Part shown: positions 35,781 through 47,245 of the stretch, piece by piece
Numbering within the stretch: position 1 is the stretch's first letter
Layout of the letters: every line of letters starts with the position of its first letter
The notes under the pieces: generated by a model
What the model saw: the letters and a program-made list of their open reading frames with translations, nothing else
The model's database searches: none
Told to the model about the DNA's origin: nothing
Position numbers and translations under genes: made by a program
Assembly: GCA_000827265.1 (NCBI GenBank)
Contig: KN834788.1
Span: 248,001-312,000 of the forward strand
Direction of reading: 5' to 3'
Length of the DNA stretch: 64,000 nt
Origin: Collybiopsis luxurians FD-317 M1
Lineage: Eukaryota; Basidiomycota; Agaricomycetes; Agaricales; Omphalotaceae

Positions 35781-37601
35781 ATGGACAAACTGCTCGACAC
35801 CGTCGCAGAAACGATTTCGCAGATCCGGCTGGGACCAGGAATTGTAAAGTCTTTCTTCTCTGGTCTCCTATTCGCGCAGGGCGTCGTTCAAAGTATCAGT
35901 GAATTTAACGCTTCATGCTCCGCCATTGCGTCTGAGCTATCAGTCCAGAACACCACTGTATTCTTTTCTGAGCTCGTCCCAGCGGGATCGACGGTATACT
36001 TTCCGGACAATCATCCGAGCTGTGGCCGTCCGTCACAATCCGTACTGGAGGATATTTGTAGGGTCGCTTTATATGTACATACTTCGGACCGGTCTGGCAT
36101 CAATCTGGAAGCATGGCTCCCTCGAAGATGGACAGGACGATTCATGAGTACTGGTAATGGCGGATTGGCTGGGTGTAAGTCCCGATAGCTCGAGGACTAT
36201 CGACATCGTCTTCACGATGATCTTCAGGTATTCAGTATGAGGACATGGCCTACGCCTCCGCACTCGGATTTGCAACTGTAGGAGCAAATAACGGGCATAA
36301 TGGGACCAGCGGGCAGGCATTCCTTAATAACCTCGAAGTTGTGGCAGATTTTGCATACCGCTCGTAAGTCCGCTGTGCCATAGTTTCCTGCTTCGCAATT
36401 CTTAGATAATTTCTACTAGAGTACACACTGGTGTCGTTGTCGGTAAAGAAGTATCAAAAAAATTTTACGGTAAGGCGCACACAAAGTCTTACTATTTTGG
36501 ATGCTCTTCCGGAGGCCGTCAAGGGCTCAAGTCTGTGCAGGATTTTCCGGAAGACTTTGACGGTGTGCTTGCCGGGGCTCCTGCAAACGCCTTCAACGGT
36601 CTTCTGTCCTGGAGCGGTCGTTTCTACGCAATCACAGGACCTCCCGGCTCCCCGTCTTTCATTTCCGAACAACAATGGGTGGAAATCGTTCATTCAGACA
36701 TCCTTCGCCAGTGCGATATGCTCGATGGCGTTGAGGATGGCGTAATAGAGGATCCCAATCTATGCGACTACAAGCCGGAAAACCTTATTTGCTCGTCGAA
36801 GGCAAAAGACAGGTCGAGATGTCTATCTGGGGAACAGGTAAAGGCAATTCGGAAGATGTTTAGCCCATTATACAGCCCTGAGGGAGAGATCTGGTATCCG
36901 AGTCAGCAGCCAGGAAGCGAAAACAAGCGCACCAGCAATGCGCTTTATAGTGGGAAGCCGTTCCCTTACACCGCTGTACGTCCATAACTGTTCCCTGATA
37001 GCCTTTCTAAACATGTAAATAGGACTGGTTTCGTTATGCTGTATACAACAATCCAGACTTGGACGTTACAGCATTGAACATGACTGACTGGGTGGCCGCC
37101 CATGACATGGATCTTTTTGAAGTTGACGCATGGAAGGGAGATCTATCTACGTTCAAAGCGAGGAATGGAAAACTCATCATGTGGCATGGTCAAGCGGATG
37201 GAGAAGTCTCTCCTGCAAATTCGGAGCGATATTACAACCACGTCTCATATTCAATGAGTATGCCACCATCGGAGTTAGATAGTTTTTATCGATTCTTTCG
37301 CATAAGCGGCATGGACCATTGTAGAGGAGGCGACGGAGCTTGGGCAATCGGACAGAGTTTGGCAGGTACCGGAGGGGTACTCGACGAGATTACTTCGCAC
37401 CCCGATAGTAATGTGTTACAAGCCCTGGTCAGATGGGTAGAGCAAGGCAAAGCGCCAGAATCACTATTGGGAACGAGGTATATCAAGGATTCAAAGGAGT
37501 TAGGCATTCAAAGTAGTCGGAGACACTGCAGGTATCCCTATCGTAACCACTACGACGGCATCGGGAATAGTTCACAGCCGGAAAGCTGGTCATGTAAATG
37601 A
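35781..37601 (+). CDS. tannase / feruloyl esterase family protein (554 residues)
   Basis: Exons: 35781-36174, 36228-36363, 36420-36975 and 37023-37601, with consistent phases. Family landmarks are GFATVGANNGHNG, the nucleophile elbow GCSSGG with Cys205-Ser206, HGQADG with Asp421, and GMDHCRGG with His461-Cys462. This is the CS-D-HC arrangement in which the catalytic Ser and His sit next to a disulfide pair. The C-terminus RRHCRYPYRN...ESWSC is typical. Such enzymes hydrolyse ester bonds of gallic or ferulic acid in plant cell-wall or tannin material, outside the cell. The N-terminus has only a weak hydrophobic stretch (IVKSFFSGLLFAQGVV, about 21-36), so an upstream start or a longer signal exon could be missing. 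Whether it is a tannase or a feruloyl esterase cannot be told from sequence. Confidence 0.9.
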
Positions 37602-37776
37602 AGAATAGGGACGCGGGGAACTTAGTCGATAGGTAGATTCTTCAGACAGGTGTTATATTCACTTCTTGGAATGGAGATACAATCTTTATGTTATTTACGA
37701 CAAACCCATAAGAAAAAGCCCATGCAAAACATGCTAATAATAATCTGAGAAACCCGACCTACAGATATGATTATTT

Positions 37777-38816
37777 TCAAGTGTGGCGGACGGTGACGCT
37801 AGAGCCACTGGTGCTAACACTGGTCAATACTTGTCCATTCTGCTCCATGTTGATGATGGTACCAGTGCTGGGAGCAACGGAAGTTCCAGTGTTGGTCCTA
37901 GCAGTGGCGCTGCTGAAAGTTACAGTGCCCCAGTTGGTCAAAGGCACCAAAGCACCATTTTCCTCAAAGTCCTCGACGATCCATTCAGCGTTGCGACCTT
38001 GAAGAGCGGCCTATGAATGAAGGTGAGAGTCACAGTAATTATGAGCAAGAAGGTAGACGTACTGAAGAGCTAGGAGCAGAAACAGCCTGTGTGACGCTTC
38101 TACCAGTGGTCAAGTTCTCTAGAAGGACGGTTCCCCGGGTAGAGCTAGTGGAGGTAACCGTGATACGGATTTGGTTTCCAGCAGAAACTGTGAAGCCGGA
38201 AATGTCGATGGCGAAGTTCTATATTTCATGTGAACTGATCGATCTCGACAAGATATAACAAAAGCAATTACCGGGAACCTGTGAGGAATGTGATATTGAT
38301 ACTATGCTGCTACAAAGGAGAAGAACTACATACCATTCGTACCACGTATCGTAGGAGACACGACCTCCCGATACCGTAAAGTCAACACCTGAAAATGGTT
38401 AGTCTTTGAATATAAAAGATCTAAAACGTGTTCCAAAATTACCTGACTGAAGGATACTATTCTGAGCGGTGTCACCGTCAATGCCAACCCACGCGGAGGC
38501 GGCACCAGTGCCAGAAGGAGTGGGGACTGTGAACGTTCCAACGACAGAGTTGAACGTCGAACCACTAGGCGGGTTCTCGATGACTACCCCTGACCTGTGA
38601 GTTTTAATTAATAAGGTTTTCACGAGGCTGCAGGACCACTACGAACCAGTTTGTGGAGGTCGCGTGTGTGGAGTTGCGCTCCGACTCCACGTTGAAGCTG
38701 GCCACACCAGATTTGCGAGCTTCACGAGCAGCAATACGCTCGGCAAGACGCGATGGGCGAGCAAAGGCACTAGCGAAGAAGAGAACACTAGAGACAACGA
38801 CAGTGGAGAACTTCAT
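37777..38816 (-). CDS. G1 glutamic peptidase (eqolisin), copy 1 (257 residues)
   Basis: Six exons: 38816-38647, 38594-38443, 38388-38334, 38278-38272 (7 nt), 38218-38063 and 38010-37777. The 7-nt exon supplies most of WFP in YDTWYEWFP. Without it the frame breaks before NFAIDISG. A signal peptide (about residues 1-19) and a short pro-region with AERIAAREARKS precede the domain. AWVGIDGDTAQNSILQSG carries the catalytic Gln (Gln106) and NAEWIVEDFEEN the catalytic Glu (Glu189), judged by alignment with scytalidoglutamic peptidase as I remember it. The Cys residues of that enzyme are absent. It is a secreted acid endopeptidase. It is followed at about 2.7-kb spacing by copies 2 and 3 with identical architecture. 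Confidence 0.88.
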
Positions 38817-38898
38817 ATCGAGGGTCGAGCAGAAGAAATGCGTTCAACTGGTAGGATCGAGGGAGCTGTCCGATGTAGAACCCTCGTACAAGTTGCCC

Positions 38899-38906
38899 AT
38901 TTTATA
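38899..38906 (-). promoter_or_regulatory. TATA box of G1 peptidase copy 1
   Basis: TATAAAAT on the minus strand about 83 nt upstream of the start codon. Copies 2 and 3 have one at nearly the same distance. Confidence 0.6.
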
Positions 38907-40472
38907 GAATTTTCATGTTCTAATCGTGGATAGACCTCTAGACTTGGCGGGAGGTATCCGCGTTGCGTTTAACATGCCATACTCTGCATCAAATGAGATA
39001 ATCCTTAGACTTATGATCCTGTGTCCCTAGTCCGAAGAAGCAGATGGTCTAGCTAGTCAGAGGAAGCAACAACCTGAGAGACTTTCGACATGGAAGGAAA
39101 ACAACGAGCAAAAAATGTTCGGACACGATTTTGTTCCATGGCCAAGGAAGGCACTAATCAGCCAAGGCGAAAGAAAGTTGATTGTAGAAATTTAGTCGCA
39201 GCCGGCAAGGTTATGGAGACCCTTCGACATACAAATGGAACCCAAGGATTCGTTTAAAGACCTCGTGAACATCCGAAAAGAAGCAAGGAGTGTTGATACG
39301 AGCATTCACCGTGTATACAGATCGTCATTTATCGCTATCTTTCCGTGACTGAGTGCCATATGATAGCCTCCTGCCGAACAGTCTCGCTAGTTAAAGAACT
39401 CGTTAAGGTGGCGGGAAGGTGGCCTTTTATTTTCATAGATTGCTTCATTCGATCGGCATTCCAGATCCATGAGAGAGTCCACAAAGTCGAGTTACTTGAA
39501 GCGTGTGGTGAAAAGTTCTGAGAATAGGATGCCAAGCGGTTGTTTTGTAAAGGTGCGAGTATTATGAGAAGAGGTTGGAAACGGCAATCAGCAAGGTGTC
39601 CTCGTGTGGCCAGGCGTCATTCCAGTTGACTTGACGGAGCGCTAATTGAGCGCTGGTACAGCAAACTAGTACCCTTATCAGAATCAAAATCTCGGAGGAG
39701 AAAGTGTCAATAATGTCGATAGATTACCAAAGTTCTTAGCGAGGAAGTGACAATCCCAAATGTAACCGTCGGCTGGCTGCCGAAATCGATTGATCTCGGC
39801 GTATCTCGGCAATCCAGCTTTTCCCGCGTCGGCTAATATTAGTTCGCCGAAACTGACATCTTTCGTGGCGTGTGCTATCTATGTACCAGAGCTGATAATG
39901 ACAATGTCGGTATAGAATGACTTTTTCAATTCTTAGTCCTCTTTGCTGAAACGTAGGACAGGTTAAATATACATGTTTAACTTTGAAATAACCAAGTTTA
40001 GAGATTTTAGAGTCCTCAAGGTTTGTGCCAGCTGTCTTCCGTCAAAATGGCTGGAGTTGATACTCGGACCGGGGTTTTCCGAAGCCACGGGAAACACCCT
40101 CGTTCATTTGGGAAGAAGCTGCATTGTTTCGAAATCACGGATAGTGCTTATATACGTCCAATTGACATAAAAAGTATAACGTCAGAAACCTGCAATGCGC
40201 TCAAACGAAATGATTTTCTGCGTACTTAATTATCAACTCTGATACGTAGATCGTATACCTTGTGTTCTGACTTTTGAATACTACAGAGCTTCACAGAAGT
40301 GACTCGTCCATTCACATGCTGGAAAAGATGGATGTATTGTTTGATTAGAATTAGTGAGGTATTTTTCTAGATAGAAGAATCTACAACAGTCCCGTAAAAG
40401 AGCGAAGATATGTACAAATATTCACAATCTGAGAAAACTACTTTACTTGAACAATCGTCTCCGTAACCTCTA
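38907..40472. other. intergenic in G1 array
   Basis: I see no gene; short open frames are unsupported. It is promoter of copy 1 and 3' flank of copy 2. Confidence 0.4.
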
Positions 40473-41540
40473 CTATTTGTGCTGGATAGTGACATTAGAG
40501 CCACTGGTGCTGACGCTGGTCAAGACTCGTCCGTCTTGCTCCATGTTGACGATGGTGCCAGTGCTAGGGGCAACAGAGGATCCAGTATTGGTCCCAGCTG
40601 AACCATCGGTGAAAGTGAGAGTCCCCCAGTTAGTCAAAGTCACCATTTGACCATTCTCCTCAAAGTCCTCGACGATCCACTCCGCATTTTTGCCCTGGAG
40701 AGCAGACTATAGATGGAGAGTGAGGTCGAGTAGGAGTGAATTAGAAACATGTGGCTTACTGAGGAGTTAGGAGCAGAAACATCCTTCGTGAAACTTTGAC
40801 TGGTACTGAGGTTCTCCAGAAGAACGGTGCCATGAGTCGAGGTGGTGGTGGTGAGCGTGATACGGATCTGGTCGCCAGCAGAGACTTGGAAGCTGGGAAC
40901 ATCGACAGCAAAGGCCTAAATATCATTGCAACATGTTAATATATCGAATTCTGCAAGTGATAAGGAAAACTAATTACTGGATACCTGTAAACCGGGTGAA
41001 GTCATTACCATGATTATGAAAAAAGGTGAAAGGGGTGAAAGCATACCATTCGTACCACGCACTATAGGAAACTTGACCTTTCGATACGGTAAAGTCAACA
41101 CCTAAAATTATATGGCTATCAACACCGTAAATGACCGGAAATTTGTCCTAAAATTACCTGATTGAAAGATACTATTTTGAGCGGTGTCGCCGTCAATCCC
41201 AACCCAGGCGGATGCAGCACCATTCCCAGAGGGAGTAGGGACTATAAAGGTTCCAACGGCAGATGTAAAGTGCGAGCCACTTGGCGGACTTTGAATAATT
41301 ACTCCCGCCCTGTCAATGTTTTTTTCAGCTCAAACACAGATAACTTTGAAAAAAAGCTATGAACCAATTCGTCGATGTCGCGGAGTGGGTGACATTGGTG
41401 TTTCCAGAGTTAGTATTGAAGATGGCCACGCCAGATTTGCGACCCTCCCTAATAGCAATGCGCTCAGCAAGGCTCGAAGGTCGAGCGAGGGCACCAGCAA
41501 AGAATATAACGCTTGAGATAATGACAGTGGAGAACTTCAT
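40473..41540 (-). CDS. G1 glutamic peptidase (eqolisin), copy 2 (259 residues)
   Basis: Six exons: 41540-41365, 41309-41158, 41101-41047, 40984-40978 (7 nt), 40915-40760 and 40706-40473. Exons 2 to 6 have exactly the same lengths as in copy 1. The micro-exon GTATCCA completes YSAWYEWYP. Signal peptide and pro-region are as in copy 1. The catalytic Gln lies in NSIFQSG (Gln108; Leu before it in the other copies is Phe here) and the catalytic Glu in NAEWIVEDF (Glu191). It appears intact. Secreted, acid-active endopeptidase by family. It is the middle member of a direct tandem array of three. Confidence 0.88.
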
Positions 41541-41615
41541 ATCGAGAATCGCCTTTCAAAAGGAATGTTTGGGAGGAATGGACGGCTGTTCAATATCGAG
41601 CTTGTCGAGCTTGTA

Positions 41616-41624
41616 CTTTTTATA
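41616..41624 (-). promoter_or_regulatory. TATA box of G1 peptidase copy 2
   Basis: TATAAAAAG on the minus strand about 76-84 nt upstream of the start codon. Confidence 0.6.
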
Positions 41625-43332
41625 GTTTTTTGAAGGCTCTCCTTGTAGATGGATCTTTTCGGTCTGACGGGAGTCATCCCTCATGCATTCTACGTTGCAT
41701 ACCATCCTTCATATGACGTGATCCCCAGAATATTGATCCTACGGCCATAAATTTTAAAAATTAGGTGGAGTAAAAAATTGACTCTTCAACGGCTTTGTCA
41801 ACTGCCAAGGAAAATACTGAATGGTAAAGGAAAAGGAGGGTTTGATAGTATCAATGCAAAGGCTACGCTCATCCGAATTACGGAAGAATTCATAGAACAC
41901 GCCGTAGACAATAATCCCAAACTGTAGCGAGAAATAAGACAATACGAGCCTTCACTGAATATGAATGATCGTGATCTATTCGTTGTCCCCATCGGCCATG
42001 GCTGATGCCACATAGCCCTAATTAATCGAAGCGAACAGGTCTCGATAGTTTGGAGATCTTGTAGAAACGGCGACAACGCCATCTGACTGATATTTTTATC
42101 GCCGTATCAATCTGTCGCTCGGCATCTCGGATTCACGGGACAGTTCACATATCAAATGGATTGGACAGTTCTTAAATCTAATGTTGGGCTGTGAGTGTGA
42201 AGAGGCAGTAATCGACCAAAATGTCTCCTGCCACACTCGTCAAGAATCAAATCCATCTTTTGATATCCAGCTTTCTCTATTTCGGTCATTTCACTTGTCG
42301 CACAGTTCACAAATCTCCGCGTACAGACTATCCCTGGATGTAGGAAAGGACTTGAAGGCATCTGGGGCTCGCCATACGGCAAATACTTATGAGTAGGGTC
42401 AAGATAGGGCCGATAATTCGGCTAAGGGAGCGGCGAAGTACTTGTTTGAAGATTCAGACAGATATTGGAAGCGAAATTAGTTATGATCTCAGCATGTCAT
42501 GCATACCGTTCGCCTCATCATAAGGCTTTTATGGAAAATGAAGCTACTCGCATCAAAATTCCACCCATTTCGGCATCTCAATGTGGAGACAATTGCACCA
42601 GCCCCGAACGGCTCATAGTACCTACTGTACCAAAAACATTCATTCATGCCTCAGCATAAAAATTTCGAGTCTTCATAACCGAACCTGTATCTTTCATGGT
42701 TTTATACATAATAAAGTTTGTGTGAATAAGTGATCTCGTATTACAAGCAGATCTTTAAATGTACTTACCGAATCACTGCCGCATAATTGGCATGAGCGGC
42801 CCACTCGAAGCCGACAATCGGTTCACGGGCTGTCAAGAAGTCCAGCTGGCGAAATTCCTAATTATTTCCCTAAAACTAAGATATAAGTACAGCGACAATC
42901 TTTGCCTTTTGTAACCTGGGAACTGCAAGTTGTATACTTTAGATGCGCAATTGCTGCTCTATGAGTACGCACTCAACTTGCGCTCGATCTCGGATTTTTC
43001 CTCGGAGTGCTGATCGAGCCGATCCACTGATTAATGTTACATTTTTATGAACTCTGCCGGAGATATGAGCATTGAGGACCAAATCATGAGAATTCCACAG
43101 ACTTTGAAGCTATTTTAACAATCACGCACTTTTTCTCGTTATTTTCATATGGAAGGATACATAAAGGAAGGGAAGTATATATTGAAGACAGTATTAAGTA
43201 AGGAATGAGATTGATTCAAGCGAAAGAGGGAAGGTATAAAAAAAAGTTGGTAAGTTTCGCTCAAAAAAGGTCCGTGTGCAATGGCGCAGTTCGACTGTGA
43301 GTCTACGAATATTCGGACGAACTGCTTTACAT
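41625..43332. other. intergenic in G1 array
   Basis: No gene is recognised in these 1.7 kb. Open frames on both strands (for example 41798-42082, 42152-42382) have no conserved feature. Confidence 0.4.
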
Positions 43333-44411
43333 TCAGGCGATACGGGGGATGGTGACGGTAGAGCCGCTGGTACGGACGTCGGTCAAGACTTTTCCGTTCT
43401 GCTCCATGTTGATGATATTACCGGTGCTGGGGCCAACTGAAGATCCAGCGTTGGTTCCAGCAGAAGCGCCGGTGAAGGTCACGGTGCCCCAGCTGGTCAA
43501 AGGAACCATCTCACCATTTTCCTCAAAGTCCTCAACGATCCACTCGGCGTTTAGACCTTGGAGAGCAGCCTGTTAACCTAGGTAAGATTTAGTGGAATGG
43601 ATGTAGAAAGGCGGGACTCACTGATGGTTCAGGAGCAGACAGAGCTTTCGTGACCTTTTTACCGGTTGTGAGGTTCTCTAGAACGACGGTGCCCTGAGTC
43701 GAGCTGGTAGTAGTGATTGTAACACGAATCTGGTTTCCGGCGGAAATTTGGATGCCAGTAAAGTCGATTGCAACTTGCTAAATATTGACATGTAAGCGCG
43801 CCTATATTGAGAAGCGATAAAGAAAAATAATTACTGGATACCTGTAAACCGCGTAATTTTAGTAACACGACTGAGGAAAGGTGTAAAAGGGATAGCAGCA
43901 TACCATTCATACCACGCGTCGTAGGAAACTTGGCCTCCCAATACGGTAAAGTCAACACCTAGTTAAATATTTCGAATGGTGAAACTTCATTGAGCACATT
44001 TTCTAAAACAGAAAAGTACCTGACTGAAGGATACTCTGTGTAGCAGTGCTACCGTCAATACCGACCCAGGCAGCTGCAGCACCACTCCCAGACGGAGTGG
44101 GTACTGTGAATGTTCCGATAACAGAAGTGAACGTAGATCCCTTTGGTGGATTGTTAATAACTACCCCCGACCTGCGGTACATATTCATCATTGGTATATA
44201 CACCGCGATACATTTGAAAGATGGCCACGAACCAGTTGGGCGAAGTCGTCCCGGAGTGGGTGATATTGGCATTCTCGGACTCAGTATTGAAGATGGCGAC
44301 ACTAGATTTGCGAGCCTCACGAGCAGCAAGACGCTCCACGAGACGCTCCGGGCGAGCGAAGGCGCTGGCAAAAAAGAGAATGGCATGGACAAGGACGGTG
44401 GAAAACTTCAT
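43333..44411 (-). CDS. G1 glutamic peptidase (eqolisin), copy 3 (261 residues)
   Basis: Six exons: 44411-44233, 44171-44020, 43958-43904, 43841-43835 (7 nt), 43777-43622 and 43569-43333. The micro-exon GTATCCA is identical to that of copy 2 and restores YDAWYEWYPQVAIDFTG. There is a signal peptide and a pro-region (VERLAAREARKS). In place of the usual WVGIDGD the sequence reads WVGIDGS. The catalytic Gln is in QSILQSG (Gln109) and the catalytic Glu in NAEWIVEDF (Glu192). It appears intact and secreted. Array order and spacing suggest copies 1-3 arose by unequal crossing over. Confidence 0.88.
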
Positions 44412-44494
44412 CTCGAGGATCGCCTTGTAGAAGAGATGCGTTCAGCTAGTAGGGATGGTGCAGTCGTCTGATGCTGGACCCTCTTTCGGTTTGT

Positions 44495-44503
44495 CCTTTT
44501 ATA
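44495..44503 (-). promoter_or_regulatory. TATA box of G1 peptidase copy 3
   Basis: TATAAAAGG on the minus strand about 84-92 nt upstream of the start codon. Confidence 0.6.
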
Positions 44504-45500
44504 ATTTTTTAAAGAGGCATTAGTGTCCTATTCCGAAGATAGACCTTGTGGAGCGAAGGAGTCATCCTCATGAATCAAATGATCTTAAGAACTGTAATCT
44601 GAAATCCAGAGCCTGTAGGTAGGCGTTGGTTGAATTTTTTTTTCAACATCAAGGTAGAAATGGATCGGTCGAAACAAAGGTCCGTAAAGTAAAGGTCGTT
44701 GCCGACCGTTGATCCCCAGGATTGGAACCGAAGCTTTGAAGGTAGTAATCATCGGAAAAGATGTTAAAACGAAGTTGATGCAAGTGATCGCTGTATGTAG
44801 CAATCATCATCTATCACTAAGACTCCACAATCAATGTCAACGATTTGGAGTCGGATAAGCCTAGACAGATTCAAAACTTGCGGAGGCGACGGGATGGCTT
44901 GATGTTTTCATAGCATTTCCAGGCCGTTCGGCATCTGGTGCCCTTGAGATGGTCCCCAAATCAAAACCAATCCAGAGGTGTGATCAACATGCCGAGAAGG
45001 TCTCGGTACGAAGAGGTAGGAGACAGGGAAGTATTCTCCATCAATAAATTTTGCTCCATGAAAGGTGTGCTTACTCCGATCGACAAGCCCGGTAACTTGG
45101 AATTGCAAAGCGAAATAGAGATCCAAAGGAGCATAAGAACGAGCTTGAAGTTTCCGCGCTCAAGGTATCTTGACGGGCACATAGTGCTTCCGTGGCATGG
45201 AGACTGATCCTTTTCTTCCCCACAGGCCCTGCTACTATGTCTTGAATTGGATCTGCGCGATTAAACTGCTCTGACGGGTGGGTTGGATGTTCTAGTTCTG
45301 AAGTAAATTGGATTAGGAAGACCTTCATTTCAGTCTAGGATCGTGTTTAGGATACAAGTTGATTTGTTTGATGCGTCTTTTAATGCGACATGTCGATTTG
45401 ACAATTACGCGTCAGCTCATATTAGGTAAGCTCCGTGACAGTTCGCGTTTGACCGTGACTTGTGACGGACCGACTCTCTTCCCGCTCCCCCACGACCACA
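44504..45500. other. intergenic between G1 copy 3 and DAD4
   Basis: Divergent promoter region. No gene is recognised; short open frames at 44.9-45.3 kb overlap on both strands and lack features. Confidence 0.35.
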
Positions 45501-45884
45501 ATGGAAAACCCTCACGCAGAGCGTCAAGCTGTACTTCTGGAACGGATTTTTGCGAATACTGTACGCCTTATGGTCTTACAAGTCGGCAATCTAACTTAAT
45601 CTCCTACGTGCTCAGTCGAAATGTATTGAGGATATCGTGGAACTCAACCATTGCCTTGAGGTTCGTTCTTTCGCCCACGAGGCCTTGAACTTTCGTTGAT
45701 GCTGGATGTGATCTTTCTGAAAATATGAATACAATCTTTTATTCACTATCTCTGTGAACAGGAAATCCTCCGAGCAAATGCCTACGTTCAGACAGCAGCC
45801 GATCTGAGCATGAAATATCGGAAGAATGTACAGTTTAATCTTGAAGCCACGAGGACTCGTGAAACGGCATCCAAACAGGCTTGA
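45501..45884 (+). CDS. DAD4: DASH/Dam1 complex subunit DAD4 (75 residues)
   Basis: Three tiny exons: 45501-45560, 45616-45660 and 45762-45884, all phase 0, with gtacgc...ctcag and gttcgt...aacag introns. The protein opens with the family signature MENPH, continues with LLERIFANT, SKCIEDIVELNHCLEEI and ends with YRKNVQFNLEATR. Length and pattern match DAD4 (about 72 residues in yeast). DAD4 is a subunit of the DASH ring that couples kinetochores to spindle microtubules in the nucleus. The gene is easily missed because no single open frame covers it. It is a housekeeping gene isolated among the secreted peptidase array. Confidence 0.9.
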
Positions 45885-46294
45885 ACCATGACAGGATGAA
45901 TGATAACTTGCGGCTGAGGAGCGGATGCAATGTTGTATTTCGAGCGATGTGCAGGTACGAGGCAACAGCATGGGTATTTGCTCAAAGTTTGATGAATCCG
46001 CAGAATCGTCATCTTACTACTGCGTCTTTTTACAGATGTTGACATCCAGCCCTATTGGTCGTGTTCTGTGTTTCATGATGCCGATGTTCTTTGTACCACT
46101 TTTAAATCACCTCATCGACACATTAAAGGGAAAATATATGTATAATTTACACTCTCGGAAACATCTGATAGATAAGGTGCCTACGGTCACAGCGAGGTGA
46201 TTGTGCCAGCAAAGGCTCATGGACCCATGCTGCCTGAAATCGTGTCATTCTGGCGTCAACCACATCTGCTCCAGTACGTAGTGCCCCTCGAGGA
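45885..46294. other. spacer between convergent DAD4 and G1 copy 4
   Basis: No gene is seen; this is the shared 3' flank. Confidence 0.4.
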
Positions 46295-47245
46295 TTAGAC
46301 ATGAGATACTGACACCGCTGATGATCCTTGGATGGTTACTTGGGTCAGAACTGAACCGTCAGCGCCCTTGATATTGATAATATTGGCGTCATCCAGACCA
46401 ACACTCTGGCTCTGATCCGTTGTAGCTGAGCATTCAGTGAAAGGGACCTCACCAAAGTCGACGAAATTTACGAGCCCTCCGTTAACAGAAAAGTCCTCCA
46501 CAATCCACTCTGCATTCTGTCCGGCGAGAGTGGCCTATGAAAGGCATTTAGTTTCTCGCTATTTTCGTGAAATAAATGAAGAAAGAGTGCTTACTGTACT
46601 GGAAGGTGATTGCAGTGTCTTCGAAACAGACTTTTGCTGCGTGTTGTTGTCCAACGTAACGGTACCGCTGGTGGGACTCGTGGCCTCGATGGTGACAGTA
46701 ATTGAGTCTCCAGCAGCCATAGGGAAACCGGTGAAGTCTTCAGCTGGCGTGGGGAAAAATTCATTCCTACAGACGTAATGAGTATCGTTCCAAGACAAGA
46801 AATTGACTACTAACCACGCGTCGTACGTGACATCACCCGATTCAGATACAGTAAAATCGATACCTGCTTGGAGAATAGCAGCGTTCGCCGTGTCCCCATC
46901 GATCCCCACCCAGGCCGAAGCGCTGGAGGATTGCGAAGAGCTCGATTTAGGATCGGGGATGATAAACGTTCCAACGGCTGTTGCGTATCTTTGGCCACTA
47001 GGAGCCGATGTCAGGACCGCTCCAGCCCAGTTTGCGCTGAAGGTACTGTTGTGATCGACGCTGGAACCAGGAGTTGTTGCGTCTGCCCCTTGAATGAGAC
47101 CAGAGTTCTCGCTCAGACGGATGATGGGGGTGGTCTGACGACCACGTCTGGCGGCTTCACGTTCACTGAGACGAGATGGGCCACCCAACGCAGAGCCAGA
47201 CCATAGAAGGATGGCGCTGATGACTTGGGAAGTGGAGAACCTCAT
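46295..47245 (-). CDS. G1 glutamic peptidase (eqolisin), divergent copy 4 (280 residues)
   Basis: Three exons: 47245-46815, 46766-46595 and 46534-46295. Signal peptide to about residue 21, then a longer pro-region. The domain has NWAGAVL, AWVGIDGDTANAAILQAG (catalytic Gln126) and NAEWIVEDF (catalytic Glu210). The substrate-region motif reads YDAWNEFFP, where copies 1-3 have YxxWYEW(Y/F)P. The intron at this place lies at the first Trp, and the separate 7-nt exon of copies 1-3 is absent. The C-terminal part differs clearly from the tandem trio. It is an intact, secreted acid endopeptidase of an older lineage. An unspliced frame runs through intron 1 and should not be taken as the product. Confidence 0.88.

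Noticed and set aside
46559..47245. Unspliced 228-residue reading of G1 copy 4
   Set aside because: It reads through a 48-nt intron and past the exon 2 donor, losing the NAEWIVEDF motif with the catalytic Glu; the spliced 280-residue model keeps both catalytic residues.
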